Below are positions 27,579-36,287 of a stretch of 64,000 nt of DNA, piece after piece. The notes beneath the pieces are model-generated. The model saw only the letters and a program-made list of their open reading frames with translations. It was not told where the DNA came from and made no database searches. Source of the DNA: Streptomyces xiaopingdaonensis (lineage in GTDB: Bacteria; Actinomycetota; Actinomycetes; Streptomycetales; Streptomycetaceae); the NCBI RefSeq assembly GCF_000262345.1, contig NZ_AJTQ01000342.1, positions 1 through 64,000 on the forward strand. Direction: 5' to 3'. Made by a program: the position numbers and the translations under genes. Within the stretch, counting starts at the first letter, position 1; each line of letters begins with the position of its first letter.

Positions 27579-28133
27579 ATGCGCATCGAAGACCCCTGGC
27601 ACGACTCGTTCGCCTCCGACCGGTGCGACCAGGCGCCGCCGACGTCCGCCGGTTCCGGGCGTATCGAGGCGGACGGCAGGCACTCCGTCGAGCCGCCTGC
27701 CGACGAGCGAGCGCGGGCCGCGCGCGTCACGGGCCCCCAGGCCGCGGGCACGCAACTTCCGTCACCGGCAGGGGAGTCGGAGCGCGAGCGCCGCGCGCGG
27801 GAGGCGGTGTACCTCACCGTGCAGCGGAGTCCGGCGTTCCGGCAGGTGCGGAGCCGGTACCGCGGGTTCGCACTGCCGGCCGGTGCGGCCTTCCTGCTCT
27901 GGTACCTCTCCTACGTCGTCGCGGCGACGAGCGCGCCCGAGGTGATGGCGAGACCGATCGCCGGCGTCTTCAACGTGGGGATGGCCGCCGGGCTCGCCCA
28001 GTTCGCCACCACCTTCCTGCTCACCTGGGCGTACGTCAGGCACGCAACGCGCCGCAGGGATCCGCTCGCCCTCGAACTCCGGTGGGAGACGCAGGAGATG
28101 ACCCGCACCGCTGTCCGGGGAGGCGCGCGGTGA
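27579..28133 (+). CDS. DUF485 small membrane protein
   Basis: A 184-residue protein. About 75 polar residues precede a DUF485 core: two transmembrane helices at about residues 92-113 (FALPAGAAFLLWYLSYVVAA) and 125-150. In bacteria DUF485 proteins (such as YjcH) are encoded with acetate/sodium symporters. Here its stop overlaps the symporter start (GTGA), so the two are translationally coupled. The N-terminal extension is longer than in YjcH. Confidence 0.85.
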   Translation: MRIEDPWHDSFASDRCDQAPPTSAGSGRIEADGRHSVEPPADERARAARVTGPQAAGTQLPSPAGESERERRAREAVYLTVQRSPAFRQVRSRYRGFALPAGAAFLLWYLSYVVAATSAPEVMARPIAGVFNVGMAAGLAQFATTFLLTWAYVRHATRRRDPLALELRWETQEMTRTAVRGGAR

Positions 28134-29728
28134 GCGGCGGCCACCCGATGTCTACGCTGCTCCTCTTCTGCGCGGTCGTCGCCGCCACGCTCGCCATCAC
28201 CACTTGGGCGAGCCGTCGCCGCCAGGGTTCCCCGGAGGAGTTCTACGCCGGCGGACGGCTCTTCTCGCCTATGGAGAACGGTTTCGCCCTCGCGGGCGAC
28301 TACATGTCCGCCGCCTCCTTCCTCGGCGTCGCGGGGCTCATCGCGCTCTACGGCTACGACGGCATGCTCTACTCCGTGGGGTTCCTCGTCGCCTGGTTGG
28401 TCGTGCTGCTCCTCGTCGCCGAACTCGTCCGCAACTGCGGGCGGTTCACCCTCGCCGACGTCGTCGCGGCGCGGCTGGGAGCACCTGCGGTGCGCGTGGC
28501 GCTCGGCGTCTCCTCGGTGACCGTCTCCGTGCTCTACCTCGTCGCGCAGATGGTCGGCGCCGGAAGCATCGTCGCGCTGCTCGTCGGGCGGACGGGCGCC
28601 GCCGAGACGTGGACGGTGCTCGGGGTCGGCGCGCTGATGATCGTCTACGTCTGCTGCGGCGGGATGCGGGCGACGACGTGGATTCAGATCGTCAAGGCCG
28701 TGCTGCTGACGGGCGGCGCCGTCACGCTCACGGTCATGGTCCTCGCGCGGTTCGGCGGCGACCTCGGGGCCCTCCTCGCCTCCGCAGCCGAACACAGCGG
28801 CCACGGCGCCGAGTTCCTCGCGCCCGGCCTGCTCTACGGCGGCGGATGGGCCGCGCGCCTCGACTTCGTCAGCCTGGGGCTCGCGCTCGTGCTCGGCACC
28901 GCGGGCCTCCCGCACATCCTCGCGCGCTTCCACACGGTGCCGACGGCGCGGGCGGCAAGGCGCTCGGTCGTCTGGTCGATCGGGCTCATCGGCGGCTTCT
29001 ACCTGATGACGATCGTCCTCGGGGCCGGAGCCGCCGCGCTCGTCGGCAGCGGAGCGGTGCGCGCCGACAACGCGGCAGGGAACACGGCGATCCCGCTCCT
29101 CTCCGTCGAGTTGGGCGGTGGCGCGGGCTCGACGGGAGGGGCGGCGCTCTCGGCGATCGTCGCGGCCCTCGCCTTCGCGACGATCCTCGCGGTGGTCGCC
29201 GGCATCACCCTCGCCGCCTCGGCCGCCGTCGCGCACGACCTGTGCTCCTCGCTCCGGCGCGCACGGCGCACCGCACGCAGCGGTGCCGCCGAGGTCCGGA
29301 CGGCGAAGGCCGCAGCCGCCGGCACGGGAGCGGTGGCGGTCGCCCTGGGGCTGCTCGCCAAGGACCTCAACGTCGCCTCGCTCGTGGGGCTCGCCTTCGC
29401 CGTGGCGGCGTCGGCGAACCTGCCCGCCCTCCTCTATGCGCTCTTCTGGAGCCGCTTCACGACGCGCGGCGCACTCTGGTCGGTCTACGGCGGCCTCGTC
29501 CCCGCGCTGCTCCTCGTCGTGCTCTCACCGGTGGTCTCCGGTAGTGCGCACTCGCTCTTCCCGGGCGTGCACTTCGCGTACTTTCCGCTGGAGAACCCCG
29601 GGTTGGTCTCCATCCCGATCGGCTTCCTCGCCGGCTGGCTCGGCACCGTCACCGCGCGGGAGCCGTGCGATCCGGCGCGGCACGCGGAGACGGAGGTGCG
29701 GGCGCTCACCGGTGCGGGTGCGGCGTAG
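28130..29728 (+). CDS. Sodium:solute symporter, ActP-like
   Basis: A 532-residue, highly hydrophobic protein with about 13 predicted helices. The family signatures are TWASRRRQGSPEEFYAGGR near residue 25, NGFALAGDYMSAASFLGVAG near 50 and LPHILARFHTVPTARAARRS near 265. ActP-type members take up acetate and other short monocarboxylates with sodium. The GTG at 28130 overlaps the upstream stop and has GGGGAGG before it; an ATG at 28148 is an alternative. Coupling to DUF485 supports the monocarboxylate assignment; the substrate is inferred. It converges on the next gene with only 6 bases between stops. Confidence 0.9.
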   Translation: MSGGHPMSTLLLFCAVVAATLAITTWASRRRQGSPEEFYAGGRLFSPMENGFALAGDYMSAASFLGVAGLIALYGYDGMLYSVGFLVAWLVVLLLVAELVRNCGRFTLADVVAARLGAPAVRVALGVSSVTVSVLYLVAQMVGAGSIVALLVGRTGAAETWTVLGVGALMIVYVCCGGMRATTWIQIVKAVLLTGGAVTLTVMVLARFGGDLGALLASAAEHSGHGAEFLAPGLLYGGGWAARLDFVSLGLALVLGTAGLPHILARFHTVPTARAARRSVVWSIGLIGGFYLMTIVLGAGAAALVGSGAVRADNAAGNTAIPLLSVELGGGAGSTGGAALSAIVAALAFATILAVVAGITLAASAAVAHDLCSSLRRARRTARSGAAEVRTAKAAAAGTGAVAVALGLLAKDLNVASLVGLAFAVAASANLPALLYALFWSRFTTRGALWSVYGGLVPALLLVVLSPVVSGSAHSLFPGVHFAYFPLENPGLVSIPIGFLAGWLGTVTAREPCDPARHAETEVRALTGAGAA

Positions 29729-29734
29729 CCGGGC

Positions 29735-30664
29735 TCAGACGGCCGTCGGCGTCGGTTCGCCGCTCCGCGCCTGCGGCTCGATCCGGAGGACCTCCTGGCG
29801 CACGCCCGGTTCGGGGACGCTCCCGCAGCTCGCGGGGGACGGCGCCCCCTGCCCCGTCGCGCCGTGCACCAACCACCGCTCGCCGCACGCGTGTTCCACG
29901 GTCGCGGTCCAGCGGGTGCCGTCGTCGCCGGTCTCCAGGACGTCGACGGCATCCTCGCGCTCCTCGCCGAGGTGCGAGCGGAGCGCGAGGTCCGCCGCCT
30001 GACCGGTCCGGTCCCAGGCCGAGCGTCCGCGGCACCCCTCGCCGAGCACCCGGCCGCGGCGAGCGGCCGCCAGCACCCGTCGTGCGGAGTCCGCGGTGGC
30101 GCGGCCGTAGGCGTAGCCGTACGGGAGCACCAGCAGTGTCGGTGCGAAGCGGTGCCCGCCGAGGTGGCTGACCTCCCACACCTCCGCGTCGGCTGTCGCG
30201 GAGAGCTCCTCGGCGTGCGGGCGCCCGAGTCGGGCGCAGCAGAGGTCCCGGCGTCCGTTGGTGCACACCAGGGCGAGCGGCGCGGCGGTGGTGCGCGGTT
30301 CCCACAGCCCCTCGTGGCGGCCCGCGCCCAGCGCCGCGAAGTCGAGTGCGGTGAGGCGGTGCGGGGAAGCCAGCGTGGTCGTGCGCACCCACGAGGCGCC
30401 GGGCGCGGTGTGGGCGAGGAAGGCACGGCGCGGTGCCTCCGTCGCGGCGTGCCGTCCGGTGCTGCGGATCAGTGCGACCCGTACGCCGTGGGGGGCTCCG
30501 GCCGATTCGAGGAGGGCGCCGAGCGCCGGGTCCAAGCGGCTCTCGGTGAGGGCCTTCGCGCCCCAGGGGCCCGGTTGTTCGAGGAGCAGCCAGGTCCGCG
30601 CGTGAGCCGCGGTGGCGGCGAGCGGCTCGGCGAGGGCGTCGGCCGCGCTCGTACACGTCATCAC
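29735..30664 (-). CDS. Sucrase/ferredoxin-like (thioredoxin-fold) protein
   Basis: A 309-residue protein starting GTG-ATG at 30664. CTNGRRDLCCARLGRP and HLGGHRFAPTLLVLPYGYAYGR are the two signature blocks of the sucrase/ferredoxin-like family, with cysteines and histidines suited to a 2Fe-2S cluster in a thioredoxin-like fold. The biochemical role in bacteria is unknown; it could be electron transfer. TAGGGT lies 6 bases before the GTG with no Shine-Dalgarno sequence, suggesting a leaderless mRNA. It is divergent from the CobW gene. Confidence 0.85.
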   Translation of the reverse strand: MMTCTSAADALAEPLAATAAHARTWLLLEQPGPWGAKALTESRLDPALGALLESAGAPHGVRVALIRSTGRHAATEAPRRAFLAHTAPGASWVRTTTLASPHRLTALDFAALGAGRHEGLWEPRTTAAPLALVCTNGRRDLCCARLGRPHAEELSATADAEVWEVSHLGGHRFAPTLLVLPYGYAYGRATADSARRVLAAARRGRVLGEGCRGRSAWDRTGQAADLALRSHLGEEREDAVDVLETGDDGTRWTATVEHACGERWLVHGATGQGAPSPASCGSVPEPGVRQEVLRIEPQARSGEPTPTAV

Positions 30665-30773
30665 GGGGTGACCCTAGCCTCTCTCGCACCGCTCCTCCCG
30701 CCTGTCGCAACGGATGCCGGCCGATACGATCGGACGGGTCGCCACGCTGCAAGGGCACAAAAGGAAGGCACAA

Positions 30774-31889
30774 GTGACCGCACGACGCGTACCCGTCCTC
30801 GTCCTCGCGGGTTTCCTCGGCGCGGGGAAGACGACGCTCCTCAACCACCTGCTGCGGCGCAGCAGGGGCACGAGGATCGGGGCCGTCGTCAACGACTTCG
30901 GAAGCATCGAGATCGACGCGATGGCCGTGAGCGGTCAGGTGGACGCGATGGTCTCGCTCGGCGACGGCTGCCTGTGCTGCGCCGTCGACACCAATGAACT
31001 CGACGGCGTCCTGGAGCGGTTGGCCAGGCCGGAGGCGCGGATGGACGTGCTCGTCGTCGAGGCGAGCGGCCTCGCCGAGCCGGAGACGGTGATCCGTATG
31101 ATCCTCGCGAGCCGCAGTCCGCACCTCAGGTACGCCGGGCTCGTCGAGGTCGTCGACGCGGTCGAGTTCCCTGCCGCGCTGGAGCGGCACCCGGAGTTGG
31201 GGCGGCACGTCACCGCTGCCGATCTCGTCGTCCTGAACAAGACGGACCGCGTGGGGGAGGACGAGGCGGAACGGTTGCGCACCGGGTTGCAGCGGCTCTC
31301 GGGCGGCCCCGTCGTCCGGGCCTCGCACGGTCGCGTCGATCCCGAGCTCCTCTTCGACGCACCCGAGCGGGACCGCCCCGCCGTGCAGCAACTCTCCTTC
31401 GACGAGGTGCTCTACGGGGACGAGGGATGCGAAGCGCCCGGGGCCCACGACGGGCACCTGCACGCCGCGTACCGTTCCGTCGAGTTCACCGCGGGGGAGC
31501 CGCTCGACCCGGGAGCGCTCCTCGCCTTCCTCGACGCCCGGCCGGTGGGCCTGTACCGGATCAAGGGGAGCGTCGACTTCGGTCCTGCCGATCCCGGGCG
31601 GCGGTACGGCGTCCACGCCGTCGGCGGATTCCTACGGTTCACGCCCGAGCGCTGGGGTACCGGCGAGGAGCGGGCGACCCGTCTCGTGCTGATCGGCACC
31701 GATCTCGACGAGGAACGGCTCCTCTCCGGGCTCCGCGCCTGCGTCGCCGGACCCGACGCGGCACCCGGGGCGTCGGCTCTGTGGGGCGTCCTCCGCCACA
31801 CCGACGCCCGGCTCGCCGACGGCGGTGAAGACCCCGACTGGAGCGCGGAGTTCGCCGAACCGCCCGAGCTCGACGCGCCGGCGCCCTAG
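30774..31889 (+). CDS. CobW/COG0523 metal-chaperone GTPase
   Basis: A 371-residue G3E-family GTPase from a GTG after AAGGAAGG. Walker A is GFLGAGKTT near residues 13-21. The metal-binding GCLCC motif is in SLGDGCLCCAVDTNE near 70, and the guanine motif is NKTD. A His-rich stretch GAHDGHLHAAY sits between the GTPase and the CobW_C domain. Such proteins deliver Zn or Co to client enzymes. No Zur-type operator is visible, so the metal remains open. It converges on parC. Confidence 0.9.
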   Translation: MTARRVPVLVLAGFLGAGKTTLLNHLLRRSRGTRIGAVVNDFGSIEIDAMAVSGQVDAMVSLGDGCLCCAVDTNELDGVLERLARPEARMDVLVVEASGLAEPETVIRMILASRSPHLRYAGLVEVVDAVEFPAALERHPELGRHVTAADLVVLNKTDRVGEDEAERLRTGLQRLSGGPVVRASHGRVDPELLFDAPERDRPAVQQLSFDEVLYGDEGCEAPGAHDGHLHAAYRSVEFTAGEPLDPGALLAFLDARPVGLYRIKGSVDFGPADPGRRYGVHAVGGFLRFTPERWGTGEERATRLVLIGTDLDEERLLSGLRACVAGPDAAPGASALWGVLRHTDARLADGGEDPDWSAEFAEPPELDAPAP

Positions 31890-31903
31890 GGGCGCGCACG
31901 CGC

Positions 31904-31929
31904 GGCGCCCGCGGTCTCCCGCGGGCGCC
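31904..31929. terminator. Bidirectional hairpin between cobW-like gene and parC
   Basis: A perfect 11-base stem, GGCGCCCGCGG with CCGCGGGCGCC, around a TCTC loop between convergent stops. Confidence 0.75.
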
Positions 31930-31937
31930 GGTGCGGA

Positions 31938-34415
31938 TCAGACGGGCCCGGCCACGGCGGCGACGGGCTTGGCGAGCGGCACACCCGAGCCGTCGCGGCG
32001 CGGGTCGGGCTCGGGGAGTTCGGCCGGTGCGCCGGAGGCGGTCGCGGCGCGGGCCGGGGACGGGCCGACCCAGGCGAAGGTGAGCCGGTCCTCGCCCTTG
32101 AGGAAGCGCTGGCAGCGCACGCCGCCCGTGGCGCGCCCCTTGCGCGGGTACTGGTCGAAGGGCGTGAGCTTGGTCGTGCCGAGGGAATCGGCGAGCGTGC
32201 CCTCCGTCCCTGCGACGGTGAAGACCGAGGCGTCGGCCGAGGGGTCGACGGCGCCGAAGAAGAGCGCCCGCGAGCCCTCCGCCAGTTTCACGCCGGCGAC
32301 ACCTCCGGCCGGCCGCCCCTGCGGACGCACCTGGCCCGCCTGGTACCGCAGCAGGTGCGCGTTCTCGGTGACGAAGACGAGGTCCTCCTCACCCGTGCGC
32401 AGCTCGACGGCGCCGACGATCCGGTCGTCGCCCTTGAGTGTGATGACCTCCAACTCCTCCTTGTTCGACGGGTAGTCGGGGACGACCCGTTTCACGATCC
32501 CCTGCTCGGTGCCGAGAGCGATGCCGGGCGACGACTCGTCGAGGGTGGTGAGGCAGACGAGGCTCTCGCCCTCCTCCAGGGTGAGGAACTCGCTGACCTG
32601 GGCGCCGCCCGAGAGGTTCGGCGTGCTCGCCTTCTCCGGGAGCTGCGGGAGGTCGACGACGGAGACGCGCAGCAGGCGCCCGGACGAGGTGACGGCGCCG
32701 ACCTCGCCGCGCGTCGTGGCGGGGACGGCCGAGACGACGACGTCGTGCTTGCTGCGCTTCGCCGACTCAGCGAACGAGGTTTCCCCGTTGGCGGTGCGCG
32801 CGAGCAGCCCCGTCGAGGAGAGGAGCACGCGGCACGGGTCGTCGGACACCTCGAGCGGTACCGAGACGACGGGCGCCTCCGCCGAGTCCAGCAGTTCGGT
32901 GCGGCGGGGCGTGCCGAATTTCTTGGCCACGGCGGACAGTTCGGAGGAGACGACCTTGCGCAGCTCCTTGTCGGATTCGAGGATCTCGGTGAGGCGGGCG
33001 ATCTCGCCGGTGAGCTTCTCCCGCTCGTCCTCCAGCTCCAGGCGGTCGAACTTGGTGAGCCTGCGCAGCGGGGTGTCGAGAATGTACTGGGTCTGTACGT
33101 CGCTGAGCGAGAAGCGCTCGATCAGGGTCGTCTTGGCCTCGGCCGCGTTCTCGCTGGAGCGGATGATCCGGATCACCTCGTCGATGTCGACGAGCGCCAC
33201 GAGCAGCCCCTCGACGAGATGGAGCCGGTCCCTCCGCTTGGTCCGGCGGAACTCGCTGCGCCTGCGCACGACTTCGAAGCGGTGGTCGACGTAGACCTGG
33301 AGCAGCTCGCGCAGGCCGAGCGTGAGCGGCTGGCCGTCGACGAGTGCCACGTTGTTGATGCCGAAGGAGTCCTCCATCGGCGTCAGCTTGTAGAGCTGCC
33401 CCAGCACGGCCTCGGGGTTGAAGCCGTTCTTCACCTCGATCACCAGGCGCAGGCCGTGTTCCCGGTCGGTGAGGTCCTTGACGTCGGCGATGCCCTGAAG
33501 TCGCTTGCCGTTGACGAGGTCCTTGATCTTGGAGATGACCTTCTCCGGCCCGACGGTGAACGGGAGTTGGGTGACGACGAGGCCCTTGCGGCGCGCCGTG
33601 ACCTGCTCGACGGAGACGGTGGCGCGGATCTTGAAGGTGCCGCGGCCCTTGGTGTAGGCGTCCTTGATCCCGTCGAGACCCACGATCCGACCGCCGGTGG
33701 GCAGGTCGGGGCCGGGGACGAAACCCATGAGGGTTTCCAGGTCGGCGTTGGGGTGCTTGATCAAGTGCCGTGCCGCCGCGATGACTTCGCCGAGGTTGTG
33801 CGGCGGCATGTTCGTCGCCATGCCGACGGCGATGCCGGACGCCCCGTTGACGAGGAGGTTGGGGTACGCGGCCGGGAGCGTGCCGGGTTCGTTCTGGCTG
33901 CCGTCGTAGTTCGGCGCGAAGTCGACCGTCTCCTCGTCGATCGACTCCGTCATGAGGCCCGCGGCCGGAGCCGAACGGCACTCGGTGTACCGCATCGCGG
34001 CGGGCGGGTCGTCGTTGCCGAGGGAGCCGAAGTTGCCGTGGCCGTCGACGAGGGGCAGGCGCATCGTGAACGACTGGGCGAGGCGCACCAGCGCGTCGTA
34101 GATGGCGCTGTCGCCGTGCGGGTGCAGACGGCCCATCACTTCGCCGACCACGCGGGCGCACTTGACGTACGAGCGCTCCGGGCGAAGCCCCATCTCGTGC
34201 ATCTGGTAGAGGATGCGGCGCTGCACCGGCTTCATGCCGTCCCTGGCGTCGGGGAGCGCGCGCGAGTAGATGACCGAGTACGCGTACTCCAGGTAGGAAG
34301 CCTGCATCTCGTCGACGACGTCGATGTCGAGGATGCGCTCCTCGAGATCCACGTCTCCTTGGGAGTTGCTCCCCGAGGCGCCTGCGGGTGCGGGGGATGT
34401 GCTGCGGCGGGCCAT
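31938..34415 (-). CDS. parC: DNA topoisomerase IV subunit A (GyrA-like)
   Basis: An 825-residue protein from the ATG at 34415, with AAGGAG 9 bases before it. The frame stays open another 2 kb upstream, but that is antisense to a peptidase gene. The catalytic tyrosine is Tyr143 in AAMRYTECR; the quinolone-resistance region is HPHGDSAIYDALVRLAQ. The C-terminal beta-propeller is present, but I see no QRRGGRG GyrA-box, which fits ParC rather than GyrA. It cuts and rejoins DNA with ParE to decatenate chromosomes. The last 40 residues are a Pro/Ala-rich tail. Confidence 0.92.
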   Translation of the reverse strand: MARRSTSPAPAGASGSNSQGDVDLEERILDIDVVDEMQASYLEYAYSVIYSRALPDARDGMKPVQRRILYQMHEMGLRPERSYVKCARVVGEVMGRLHPHGDSAIYDALVRLAQSFTMRLPLVDGHGNFGSLGNDDPPAAMRYTECRSAPAAGLMTESIDEETVDFAPNYDGSQNEPGTLPAAYPNLLVNGASGIAVGMATNMPPHNLGEVIAAARHLIKHPNADLETLMGFVPGPDLPTGGRIVGLDGIKDAYTKGRGTFKIRATVSVEQVTARRKGLVVTQLPFTVGPEKVISKIKDLVNGKRLQGIADVKDLTDREHGLRLVIEVKNGFNPEAVLGQLYKLTPMEDSFGINNVALVDGQPLTLGLRELLQVYVDHRFEVVRRRSEFRRTKRRDRLHLVEGLLVALVDIDEVIRIIRSSENAAEAKTTLIERFSLSDVQTQYILDTPLRRLTKFDRLELEDEREKLTGEIARLTEILESDKELRKVVSSELSAVAKKFGTPRRTELLDSAEAPVVSVPLEVSDDPCRVLLSSTGLLARTANGETSFAESAKRSKHDVVVSAVPATTRGEVGAVTSSGRLLRVSVVDLPQLPEKASTPNLSGGAQVSEFLTLEEGESLVCLTTLDESSPGIALGTEQGIVKRVVPDYPSNKEELEVITLKGDDRIVGAVELRTGEEDLVFVTENAHLLRYQAGQVRPQGRPAGGVAGVKLAEGSRALFFGAVDPSADASVFTVAGTEGTLADSLGTTKLTPFDQYPRKGRATGGVRCQRFLKGEDRLTFAWVGPSPARAATASGAPAELPEPDPRRDGSGVPLAKPVAAVAGPV

Positions 34416-34922
34416 CGCGGCTGCGGCTCCTTCGTTCTGCGTTCGTCTGCTTCTGTTCGGCGGTGTGCGGGGTGGTGCGCGGCGTCGGACACGGGGCACC
34501 TGTCTGGCGGCGGGTGTGCCTGCGGTGCCGGCGGCGCGGCGGTGCCCTCGCGCCGGGTGCGGGTGTGCGACGCCGACCATTGTGGCCCGCGCCGCCGACA
34601 GTCGGCCCGCCGACCCGGCACACGCGCCCCCCGAGCGGCCCTCGCGGGCCCCGCGCACGCTCCGCGCGCCCTGCCGTGGACGTGCGCCCGCGGTTCGTCG
34701 CACGGCCCGCGTTGTCGTACCCGGCACGTACGTTGGTGATCTGCGCGGCGCACGGCTGAAGGCTGGCCGGTAACCGTCGGGGGAGTTCAGGGGGAACTTC
34801 GCATCTCTCCCAGGTGGTTGCCTAGAGTGACAGCATCGTCCGCTGCTACGCAGGCGACGTACGCGACAGCGGTGCACGCGATCCCCAGCGTGTTCTTCAG
34901 CGAGCGAAGGGACTCCACGCCC
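34416..34922. promoter_or_regulatory. Divergent region between parC and the M16 peptidase operon
   Basis: This holds 507 bases with no supported gene. The part next to parC is extremely GC-rich and repetitive (CGGCGGTG-like runs). TAGAGT (34823-34828) is a possible -10 element for the peptidase operon, about 95 bases before its ATG. Confidence 0.35.
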
Positions 34923-36287
34923 ATGGGCCACACGCCCCCGCCCTCCTCCGCGCAGCAGGCGCCGACGGGTGGGCTCAGCGCCACCGAGCACCGACTCCCC
35001 AACGGACTGCGGGTGGTGCTCTCCGAGGACCACCAGACCCCGGTCGCCGCCGTCTGCCTCTGGTACGACGTCGGTTCCCGGCACGAGGTGGAGGGCCGCA
35101 CCGGCCTCGCTCACCTCTTCGAGCACCTGATGTTCCAGGGCTCCGCACAGGTGGCGGGGAACGGCCACTTCGAGCTGGTCCAGGGCGCCGGCGGCTCGCT
35201 CAACGGCACCACCAGCTTCGAGCGCACCAACTACTTCGAGACGATGCCGGCGCACGAGCTCGAACTCGCCCTGTGGCTCGAAGCCGACCGCATGGGTTCG
35301 CTCCTCACCGCGCTCGACGAGGAGTCGATGGAGAACCAGCGCGACGTGGTCAAGAACGAGCGCCGCCAGCGCTACGACAACGTCCCCTACGGCACCGCCT
35401 TCGAGCGCCTGACGGCGATGGCCTACCCCGAGGGCCACCCTTACCACCACACCCCGATCGGCTCCATGGCCGACCTCGACGCCGCCTCCCTGGAGGACGC
35501 CCGGGCCTTCTTCCGGACCTACTACGCGCCGAGCAACGCCGTCCTCTCGGTCGTCGGCGACATCGACCCGGAGCAGACGCTCGCCTGGGTCGAGAAGTAC
35601 TTCGGCACCATCCCGTCGCACTCCGGCAAGCAGCCGCCGCGCGACGGCTCGCTCCCCGAGGTGATCGGCGCCGAGCAGCGGCAGTTGATCGAGGAGGACG
35701 TCCCCTCCCGGGCGCTCATGGCCGCCTACCGCCTGCCCGCCGACGGCACCCGCGCGGGCGACGCCGCCGACCTCGCGTTGACGGTGCTCGGCGGCGGCGA
35801 GTCCTCGCGCCTCCACAACCGCCTCGTCCGCCACGACCGCACGGCCGTCGCCGCCGGCTTCGGGATGCTCCGCCTCGCCGGCGCTCCCTCCCTCGGCTGG
35901 CTCGACGTCAAGGCGTCGGGCGGCGCGGAGATCGCCGAGATCGAGTCCGCCGTCGACGAGGAGCTGCGCCGCTTCGCCGAGGAGGGGCCGACCCCGGAGG
36001 AAATGGAGCGCGCCCAGGCGCAGTTGGAGCGCGAGTGGCTCGACCAGCTCGCCACGGTGGGCGGCCGCGCCGACGAACTCTGCCGCTACGCCGTCCTCTT
36101 CGGGGACCCCCAGCTCGCCCTCACCGCGACCGCGCGCGTCCTCGCCGTCACGGCGGAGGAGGTCCGCGAGGTCGCGGCCGCGCGCCTGCGGCCCGACAAC
36201 CGCGCGGTCCTCGTCTACGAGCCGACCGAGGCCCCCGCAGCGGACGCCGAAGCGACCGCGCACGACCAGGAGGAGACCGCCCAGTGA
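34923..36287 (+). CDS. Zinc peptidase, M16 family (catalytic subunit)
   Basis: A 454-residue pitrilysin-type peptidase. The inverted zinc motif HLFEH is at residues 64-68 and the third ligand Glu lies in VVKNERRQRYDN near 144. The second half-domain is present. Start ATG 34923 gives the usual N-terminus; GAAGGGA lies upstream. It is coupled by a GTGA overlap to a second M16 gene that lacks the zinc motif. Bacterial M16B enzymes work as heterodimers of one catalytic and one non-catalytic chain, degrading peptides in the cytoplasm. No signal peptide is present. Confidence 0.93.
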   Translation: MGHTPPPSSAQQAPTGGLSATEHRLPNGLRVVLSEDHQTPVAAVCLWYDVGSRHEVEGRTGLAHLFEHLMFQGSAQVAGNGHFELVQGAGGSLNGTTSFERTNYFETMPAHELELALWLEADRMGSLLTALDEESMENQRDVVKNERRQRYDNVPYGTAFERLTAMAYPEGHPYHHTPIGSMADLDAASLEDARAFFRTYYAPSNAVLSVVGDIDPEQTLAWVEKYFGTIPSHSGKQPPRDGSLPEVIGAEQRQLIEEDVPSRALMAAYRLPADGTRAGDAADLALTVLGGGESSRLHNRLVRHDRTAVAAGFGMLRLAGAPSLGWLDVKASGGAEIAEIESAVDEELRRFAEEGPTPEEMERAQAQLEREWLDQLATVGGRADELCRYAVLFGDPQLALTATARVLAVTAEEVREVAAARLRPDNRAVLVYEPTEAPAADAEATAHDQEETAQ